Positions 14,335 through 18,556 of a stretch of DNA of 18,556 bases are shown piece by piece. This stretch comes from SICV01 sp038045265. Its GTDB lineage: Archaea > Nanobdellota > Nanobdellia > Pacearchaeales > GW2011-AR1. Below the pieces are notes generated by a model. It was not told where the DNA came from and ran no database searches. It saw nothing but the letters and a program-made list of their open reading frames with translations. Both the position numbers and the translations under genes were made by a program. How positions within the stretch are numbered: position 1 is the stretch's first letter; every line of letters begins with the position of its first letter. The stretch spans positions 1 to 18,556 of the forward strand of contig JBBSYL010000023.1 of assembly GCA_038045265.1 (NCBI GenBank), in the 5' to 3' direction.

Positions 14335-14832
14335 TTAAGGTAACTTTTTTACCTTATCTATTATTTTTGAAGTCGATATCCCTTCAAACTCTGGAGGATA
14401 CCACCTTGGCAATACAACCATTTTCACATTATTTTCCTTGGATAATTTTTCCCTTGTAGGTATATCAAAAGCATCTTCATTGACAACATAAATATCGGGA
14501 TGAAGATTCTCAAAAGTTATTCTGACTGTTCCAAGAATCTCCCCTGTGAGTTGTTCGGAATTGATGAAAACATAATCAACAGGTTTTAAAGAGTCTATTG
14601 TTTTAAGCCGAATATGTTCATTAAGAATCGGCCGATTGTCTCCTTTTCTTTTTCTCAAGGAAGCATCTCTTCCTACACCGACGACTAATATATCGCCAAG
14701 TTTCTTGCAATCCTCAAAAAAAATGATATGCCCTGCATGAGTAAGATCAAATCCTCCAGAGCAGAAGACTATCTTCCTACCTTTATATTTTTCCCTCAGC
14801 CCCGGCAGATCCTCAATGTTTATTACAACCAT
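14335..14832 (-). CDS. Cytidylyltransferase-fold nucleotidyltransferase (RfaE2/TagD-like)
   Basis: A 165-residue nucleotidyltransferase. SGGFDLTHAGH at 25-35 is the HxGH-type nucleotide-binding motif, RKRKGDNRP at 60-68 holds the basic substrate loop and GISTSKII near the C-terminus is the second family motif. The family includes glycerol-3-phosphate and ethanolamine-phosphate cytidylyltransferases, archaeal FAD synthase and the adenylyltransferase half of HldE that makes ADP-heptose. Length and gene setting suit activation of a sugar phosphate. The substrate and the nucleotide cannot be assigned from sequence alone. It coexists with an HddC-type enzyme, so the cluster could make two different activated sugars. 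A TATA box 25 bases upstream makes it divergent from the Nudix gene at 14907. Confidence 0.8.
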   Translation of the reverse strand: MVVINIEDLPGLREKYKGRKIVFCSGGFDLTHAGHIIFFEDCKKLGDILVVGVGRDASLRKRKGDNRPILNEHIRLKTIDSLKPVDYVFINSEQLTGEILGTVRITFENLHPDIYVVNEDAFDIPTREKLSKENNVKMVVLPRWYPPEFEGISTSKIIDKVKKLP

Positions 14833-14851
14833 TTCTATCCGAGAAAACCCC

Positions 14852-14862
14852 TATATATAAAT
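14852..14862 (-). promoter_or_regulatory. TATA box for cytidylyltransferase-fold gene
   Basis: The minus strand reads ATTTATATATA, centred 25 bases before the ATG at 14832. It forms half of a compact divergent promoter pair. Confidence 0.6.
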
Positions 14863-14877
14863 ATTTTTGCAAGAAGA

Positions 14878-14885
14878 TTTAAATA
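14878..14885 (+). promoter_or_regulatory. TATA box for second Nudix gene
   Basis: TTTAAATA is centred about 25 bases before the ATG at 14907, and not before the in-frame TTG at 14895, so it supports the ATG as the start of a leaderless mRNA. Confidence 0.6.
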
Positions 14886-14906
14886 CAGATTTCATTGGGG
14901 TCATTA

Positions 14907-15587
14907 ATGAGAAAGATAATTCTAAATCATCATGTCAGCACGATTATTGCAAAATGTGGGGAAACTGGAGAATTTTTATTTGGAAAGTATGACTCAAGTT
15001 ACCCTGGCTTGAATAAACATTTGATAGGAAAAGTTAAGTTGCTTGGCGGGAATTATTTTGCTGGTAGAAACCATGACATCTCTCCAGAGGAGACATTAAG
15101 GAGGGAGCTTGGAGAGGAATTTTCAGGAAAGGTGGCGACTGAAGGCGAGATGGCTACCTTACAACGGCACGTTTTTGCAGATGAGGAAGAGATAAGACAA
15201 GTGAGAGAGGCTCTGCTTAACTTTGAACCATTTCAGGATTATTTTATCCATCTGCCCAACCAAGAGAATAATCCTCAAATATATTTTGTCCAAAGCGTAT
15301 ATATATCATTTATCTCTAAAGGAATTATAAAAATAGTAAAGGACAATTTGAGGAGGGGGCACTCACTCACAAATGAAGGACTCATTGCAGTCCATAGTCT
15401 GAAAGATATCATGGAGAGAAGGCCTGCTACTTTTGGAATAACAGGTTTAATTATCGGACAAGCTGAAAGAACAAGTGTTCCATATTGCTTTCAAGACGCC
15501 CTTACATTTGCTCCTATCGGATTGCCGAGAAGAACATATCCAATGTATTTGAATAATTTTGAATATAAAGATTATTCTAAAGAATAA
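14907..15587 (+). CDS. Nudix-family-like protein
   Basis: A 226-residue protein whose segment SPEETLRRELGEEF (59-72) is the central helix of a Nudix box (Arg66-Glu67-Leu-Gly-Glu70-Glu71), with Gly-Gly at 47-48 upstream. The first Glu of the box is Ile58, next to Asp57, so one metal ligand may be shifted or lost. The N-terminal strands (STIIAK, EFLFGKYDS) and the GGNYFAGR turn also fit a Nudix fold. The C-terminal 100 residues are not recognised. Substrates in the family are nucleoside diphosphates linked to another group; here a nucleotide sugar is plausible. The ATG is chosen over an upstream in-frame TTG because of promoter spacing. Repeat copy 2 begins 49 bases after its stop. Confidence 0.65.
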   Translation: MRKIILNHHVSTIIAKCGETGEFLFGKYDSSYPGLNKHLIGKVKLLGGNYFAGRNHDISPEETLRRELGEEFSGKVATEGEMATLQRHVFADEEEIRQVREALLNFEPFQDYFIHLPNQENNPQIYFVQSVYISFISKGIIKIVKDNLRRGHSLTNEGLIAVHSLKDIMERRPATFGITGLIIGQAERTSVPYCFQDALTFAPIGLPRRTYPMYLNNFEYKDYSKE

Positions 15588-15636
15588 AATCAATAAAAAA
15601 TAGGCAATGCTTATGCCTGCGAAAATTGCAAAATAC

Positions 15637-15812
15637 ATCAAAAACACGATGTGCTACCATGTCCTAAAGGACATGGTTTGTGACAAGCACTCGTGTCATC
15701 AAGGACGTAAGTCCTTGAATGCCATCAAGAATTGGAAATTCTTGAGGTTAGGATGTTCAAGATGCAACCTCGTCTTAAAAGACGAGGTTTTCTGTCAAGC
15801 ATCTTGACATAA
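15637..15812 (+). repeat. 176-bp structured repeat, copy 2
   Basis: Second copy of the four-hairpin element at 5644-5819, in the same orientation and offset by 9993 bases. C15771 restores perfect pairing in the last inner stem, so this is the better-folded copy. Flanking bases differ on both sides, and no target duplication is seen. It ends 3 bases before the TATA box of the GmhB-like gene. Together with the small AGGCA/TGCCT hairpin at about 15602-15618 it fills the gap between the Nudix and GmhB genes. Confidence 0.9.
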
Positions 15813-15815
15813 ACA

Positions 15816-15824
15816 TTTTTATAG
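15816..15824 (+). promoter_or_regulatory. TATA box for GmhB-like gene
   Basis: TTTTTATAG is centred 25 bases before the ATG at 15845 and lies immediately downstream of repeat copy 2. Confidence 0.5.
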
Positions 15825-15844
15825 TACGAATTTAATAAAAAAAT

Positions 15845-16423
15845 ATGAACGAAGCAGTTTTTTTAGATAGGGATGGAGTGCTTAATGAAATAAAAGCAGA
15901 TAAGGATTTTTATTATAAGGAAAGTGATATATTTTTTCTGCCAAAAGTTTTAGAAGCACTTCATATCATAAAAAATAAAGGATACAAAATATTTGTTATA
16001 ACCAGCCAGCCCGTGATTGCACGAGGAATTGCTTCTCTGGAAGATGTAGAAAAATTGCATAATTTCATGAATGAAGAGCTCGAAGGAGCAATTGACAAAT
16101 TCTATGTTTGTCCTCACCATCCGGAAATGCATCCAGACGTTCCAGAGCATGCGAAGAAATACAGAATAGCCTGCAATTGCAGAAAGCCTCTTCCAGGAAT
16201 GTTATTCAAGGCAGCAGAAGAGTTTGGAATTGACTTGAGTAAAAGTTGGGTAGTTGGAGATATGATAACCGATATTGCGTGTGGCAAAGCAGCAGGATGC
16301 AGAACAATACAAGTTTTTTCTCCACACAGCAATAGAATAACGAAGTCAGCAGCATCTTTTGACAAAAATATTAAACCAGATTACTATGCGGAAAACCTAA
16401 TGGATGCTACTCGGTTTTTCTAA
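15845..16423 (+). CDS. gmhB: D-glycero-D-manno-heptose 1,7-bisphosphate 7-phosphatase (GmhB-like)
   Basis: A 192-residue HAD-superfamily phosphatase of the HAD-IIIA/histidinol-phosphatase type. The nucleophile motif FLDRDGVLN at 7-15 gives Asp8 and Asp10. ITSQPVIARG takes the place of the usual TNQSGIARG (Ser replaces Asn, Pro follows). CPHHPE and the later CNCRKP supply the Cys/His set that binds structural zinc in GmhB. GDMITDIACGKAAG is the metal-binding motif with Asp residues. The enzyme removes the 7-phosphate from heptose bisphosphate between the HddA and HddC steps, both of which are encoded in one fusion protein about 9 kb away. Its 3' end overlaps the convergent P-loop kinase gene by 17 bases. 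Confidence 0.88.
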   Translation: MNEAVFLDRDGVLNEIKADKDFYYKESDIFFLPKVLEALHIIKNKGYKIFVITSQPVIARGIASLEDVEKLHNFMNEELEGAIDKFYVCPHHPEMHPDVPEHAKKYRIACNCRKPLPGMLFKAAEEFGIDLSKSWVVGDMITDIACGKAAGCRTIQVFSPHSNRITKSAASFDKNIKPDYYAENLMDATRFF

Positions 16424-17180
16424 CCTGATATCCAAGATGATTTAAACATTCATCAACGCACTGACTGACTTTTTTTCCAGAAGTGTTAATCAGAAGATGA
16501 GGGTGTGTTCTTAATTCTTTTGGAATCATTGGTTGCTCTTCTGTCATAAACCTGTGAAAAGATTCTCTTGAAGAAGTAGGAGAAGCAGTTCTCCCATTTC
16601 CTCTTATTAAATCGACTCTTTTTCTGGCGGCCTCGTCAGCTTTTGAACGAGCAACAGCCCTGTCATAGCATTCATCTTCATCGCACGCAAAATGAATAAG
16701 ATATGAAGGATGACTTGAGAAAAATCCCGAATCTATAATCTTTTTTAATGTTCCGTCCTGAATCTGCCTTGTAGTTATACAATCAATAATGGGCACCTTT
16801 CCCGCTTCAAGATTAGTTCTAGCTAAATGCATTTGAACAAAATAAGACTGATCTCTCAAGTGCCTTCTGTAAAATGCGTTGTGCGGGTCAACTTTCCACA
16901 TCTGCCCAAATGGAGTCACTACTTTGTGCATATGATCTGGATAAATTCCAGCATGAGCAACATATTTTTCAAAATCGGGTAGCTCGTCTGTGTGTGTCGG
17001 AGAAACGTAAGAGTTGCCTTGATTAATGTCATCTCTGTCTAAATAGAAAGCATTGCTAATTCTTTTTGCTAATGCCGTCATCACACTAGTTTTTCCGACA
17101 GCCATGATACCAGAAGAAAAAATAACACACGGCTTTAATTCAACTTTCTTAGGCTCTAAAATAAAGGGTCTATTCTCCAT
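16407..17180 (-). CDS. P-loop kinase-like ATPase
   Basis: A 257-residue protein with a Walker A motif GIMAVGKT at 24-31 and an acidic DRDDIN at 48-53 following strand 2, as in small-molecule P-loop kinases. A basic Arg/Lys-rich segment (ARSKADEAARKRVD) could be the lid. The family resembles AAA_33/zeta-type or shikimate/APS-type kinases; the substrate is unknown. The gene overlaps the E1-beta-like gene by 11 bases. The ATG at 17180 is preceded by GAGGAGG, a clear Shine-Dalgarno sequence, so I prefer it to the in-frame TTG at 17201. Last gene of the TPP operon, so it may phosphorylate the product or substrate of that enzyme. Confidence 0.75.
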   Translation of the reverse strand: MENRPFILEPKKVELKPCVIFSSGIMAVGKTSVMTALAKRISNAFYLDRDDINQGNSYVSPTHTDELPDFEKYVAHAGIYPDHMHKVVTPFGQMWKVDPHNAFYRRHLRDQSYFVQMHLARTNLEAGKVPIIDCITTRQIQDGTLKKIIDSGFFSSHPSYLIHFACDEDECYDRAVARSKADEAARKRVDLIRGNGRTASPTSSRESFHRFMTEEQPMIPKELRTHPHLLINTSGKKVSQCVDECLNHLGYQVRKTE

Positions 17181-17721
17181 AATGAAGATTTCCCTCCTCA
17201 ACTAAAAGAGTTGATTTCTGTGTCTTGTTAGATAAAGCCCCTAAATAAGAAGGCACAATCATATCTGGATTAGATAATTTTATTACATTGATATTGTGCA
17301 TCATTGTTCTAAATTGTTCGGTGTGGTCTTGGCAGTGCTGTGCACCAGGACTGAAAGGAATAGTGCTTCCTACAATAGTTCTTATTATAACTTTTGGATT
17401 TAATCTTCCGCATGATAAATCACGAATCTTATCAAGATGATTAATCAACTGATTCGCTGCGAGAAGAACAAAATCAAATCTTGGATAAACAGCAATAGGA
17501 ACATATCCTGCCATCGCCAAACCGGTGCAGATTCCCATTTGAGCTTCTTCCATTATAGGTAGCTCAACCCTTTTGTCTAATGGAATATCTTTGAAAGTTT
17601 TATAAGTAAATCTGCTTCCAGGAAATCCCACTGTCTGCCCTAAAAAGATTGTTCTTTCATCTTGGGCTAAAGTTTCCATCGCTTTTTTCAATTCTGCGCA
17701 ATATCTGTTAAGTTTATCCAT
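17170..17721 (-). CDS. TPP-enzyme Pyr-domain subunit (E1-beta/transketolase-like), short
   Basis: A 183-residue protein matching the pyrimidine-binding domain of pyruvate dehydrogenase E1-beta and transketolase. PIMEEAQMGICTGLAMAG at 55-72 places the cofactor-activating Glu at 58, and YPRFDFVLLAANQLINHL at 79-96 is the conserved helix of E1-beta. Normal E1-beta has about 325 residues including a C-terminal transketolase domain. That domain is absent here, and the stop is followed directly by the overlapping kinase gene, so this is a minimal form and not a sequencing cut at the window edge. It starts 2 bases after the E1-alpha-like gene ends and should form a heteromer with it. The reaction is probably ketol or acyl transfer to a sugar. 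Confidence 0.8.
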   Translation of the reverse strand: MDKLNRYCAELKKAMETLAQDERTIFLGQTVGFPGSRFTYKTFKDIPLDKRVELPIMEEAQMGICTGLAMAGYVPIAVYPRFDFVLLAANQLINHLDKIRDLSCGRLNPKVIIRTIVGSTIPFSPGAQHCQDHTEQFRTMMHNINVIKLSNPDMIVPSYLGALSNKTQKSTLLVEEGNLHYGE

Positions 17722-17723
17722 TA

Positions 17724-18461
17724 TCAGAATCCGACCTCCTTGCCGACTCCCTGATGAGGAGCTTGGTTCTTATAAAAATATCTTATTGTATTGGCTCTTC
17801 TAAGAGGGCTTATACCTCCCCAAACTTCTGCAGTCGGAGTATCAACACTCATACCATTATGTTCTATGACAAATGTTATGGGAAGTCTCATATTATCAGC
17901 ATATTTGCTCGTTTCTTCAAATATTCCAGTTTCAGCAGCCATGTCTCCACAGAATGCCCAAACATGATTTTGAGAACCTTTTCTTTTCAGGGCAAAAGCG
18001 TATCCAACCGCGATAGGGAGCTGGCCACCGACTATTCCTGTAGTAAAAATTCTATAATCTGGATGAACAACCTCCATGCTCTTTCCTTCTATAATATTCT
18101 GCTTGAGCCATTCTCTCGGAACTCCATGTAACAATGCATGCAGATGATTTCTGTATGAGCCGAATACCCAATCAGAACTTTTTATTCCTTTAAAAGCAGG
18201 ATGATCTGATTTTGCAGAATCATGCATCTCTATCTGGCATCTTCCCTGTAAAGCACTTATTCCTTCTTGAGTTAAATCTGTCCTGGAAGAGGGAATATAT
18301 TCTCCCTCCCTTAATCCCCTGAATATTCTTACTAACGCTTCCTCATTTCCGATGGCGAAATGAGATGGGCCCATTATTCCTCCGTTAATATAAAGATTCG
18401 CCATTTCCTTTTCAAAACCTCTTAGAAATTCTCTTGCCTCAGCAATATCAGTAAGATTCAT
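17724..18461 (-). CDS. TPP-binding subunit (E1-alpha/transketolase N-like)
   Basis: A TPP-binding (PP) domain protein of 245 residues from the favoured start. Counting from the longest frame (ATG 18521), HFAIGNEEA at 54-62, GSYRNHLHALLHGVP at 121-135 and GGQLPIAVGYAFALK at 165-179 follow E1-alpha. The TPP/Mg motif is Gly192-Asp193 with Asn222 (GDM in place of GDG). The C-terminus is shorter than in pyruvate dehydrogenase E1-alpha. A TATA box is centred 25 bases before the ATG at 18461 but downstream of the ATG at 18521 in the direction of transcription, so the first 20 residues of the long frame are probably not translated. It is the first gene of the operon with the E1-beta-like and kinase genes. 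Similar E1-type pairs in natural-product clusters are proposed to add two-carbon branches to sugars. Confidence 0.82.
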   Translation of the reverse strand: MNLTDIAEAREFLRGFEKEMANLYINGGIMGPSHFAIGNEEALVRIFRGLREGEYIPSSRTDLTQEGISALQGRCQIEMHDSAKSDHPAFKGIKSSDWVFGSYRNHLHALLHGVPREWLKQNIIEGKSMEVVHPDYRIFTTGIVGGQLPIAVGYAFALKRKGSQNHVWAFCGDMAAETGIFEETSKYADNMRLPITFVIEHNGMSVDTPTAEVWGGISPLRRANTIRYFYKNQAPHQGVGKEVGF

Positions 18462-18482
18462 ATTTTTTTTCATAAAAGAAGG

Positions 18483-18490
18483 TATATAAA
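18483..18490 (-). promoter_or_regulatory. TATA box for TPP-enzyme operon
   Basis: The minus strand reads TTTATATA, centred about 25 bases before the ATG at 18461. It lies inside the longest open frame, which argues for the shorter start. Confidence 0.55.
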
Positions 18491-18520
18491 GATTATGGTG
18501 AACAGTAGATGAACATTTCA

Positions 18521-18546
18521 TTTCAGCATAGATGGTTTGACTGAAA
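18521..18546. repeat. Short inverted repeat near window edge
   Basis: TTTCAG (18521-18526) pairs with CTGAAA (18541-18546), upstream of the TPP-enzyme promoter. It is a possible operator, but six-base arms are weak evidence. Confidence 0.2.
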
Positions 18547-18556
18547 TATTATACGA

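Noticed and set aside
5644..15812. Composite transposon bounded by insertion sequences
   Set aside because: Neither repeat encodes a transposase, no transposase lies between them, and no target-site duplications are visible.
17180..17201. TTG start adding seven residues to the P-loop kinase
   Set aside because: The TTG sits within a GAGGAGG Shine-Dalgarno-like sequence that is well placed for the ATG at 17180.
1..18556. tRNA or rRNA genes
   Set aside because: I found no T-loop GGTTCRANNCC pattern with a matching acceptor stem and no conserved rRNA words on either strand by eye. A tRNAscan/barrnap run would be needed for certainty.

Overview
The window looks archaeal. It is AT-rich, and most upstream regions carry a TATA-like box centred 24-26 bases before the start codon, which is the archaeal arrangement for leaderless or nearly leaderless mRNAs. 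Oligo-T runs follow some genes. It also encodes a surface protein with a signal peptide, Ig-like/Thr-Asn-rich regions, about 28 N-glycosylation sequons and a C-terminal membrane anchor. The style (small intergenic gaps, no rRNA/tRNA, sugar genes mixed with a GSS-linker surface protein) fits a DPANN-type archaeon such as Woese- or Pacearchaeota, but the lineage is an inference from gene style and is not proven here.

Layout. Bases 1-5541 (minus strand): a GC-richer non-coding patch, a small four-helix membrane protein, the surface glycoprotein, and two glycosyltransferases (GT9/heptosyltransferase-like and CgeB-like) that overlap by 4 bases. Bases 5542-6118: a long intergenic region holding copy 1 of a 176-bp structured repeat, one copy of a second 44-bp repeat, and back-to-back inverted repeats. 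Bases 6119-10104 (plus): an SDR-type nucleotide-sugar enzyme, a three-domain HddC-CBS-HddA fusion and a GDP-fucose-synthase-like reductase. Bases 10230-14832 (minus): a Nudix-box protein, a DegT-fold enzyme with His in place of the catalytic Lys, a B12-binding radical SAM protein and a cytidylyltransferase-fold enzyme. Bases 14907-16423 (plus): a second Nudix protein, copy 2 of the 176-bp repeat and a GmhB-like phosphatase. Bases 16407-18461 (minus): an operon of TPP-dependent E1-alpha-like and E1-beta-like subunits followed by a P-loop kinase.

How the genes may work together. HddA, GmhB and HddC activities would convert D-glycero-D-manno-heptose 7-phosphate to GDP-heptose. The isomerase GmhA is not in the window. 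The SDR and Fcl-like enzymes could oxidise and reduce the nucleotide heptose, as in the Campylobacter capsule heptose pathway, and the GT9 enzyme could transfer it, possibly to surface glycoproteins. The TPP enzyme pair, kinase, radical SAM enzyme, DegT-like putative 3-dehydratase and two Nudix proteins do not match any complete pathway I know. Together they suggest an unusual deoxy, methylated or carbon-branched sugar.

The least explained sequence is the 176-bp repeat. Two copies differ at one base, lie in the same orientation 9993 bases apart, and fold into four consecutive hairpins. The first and last hairpins share one plan: a stem with a bulged T, and a nested hairpin with a TAAA loop.
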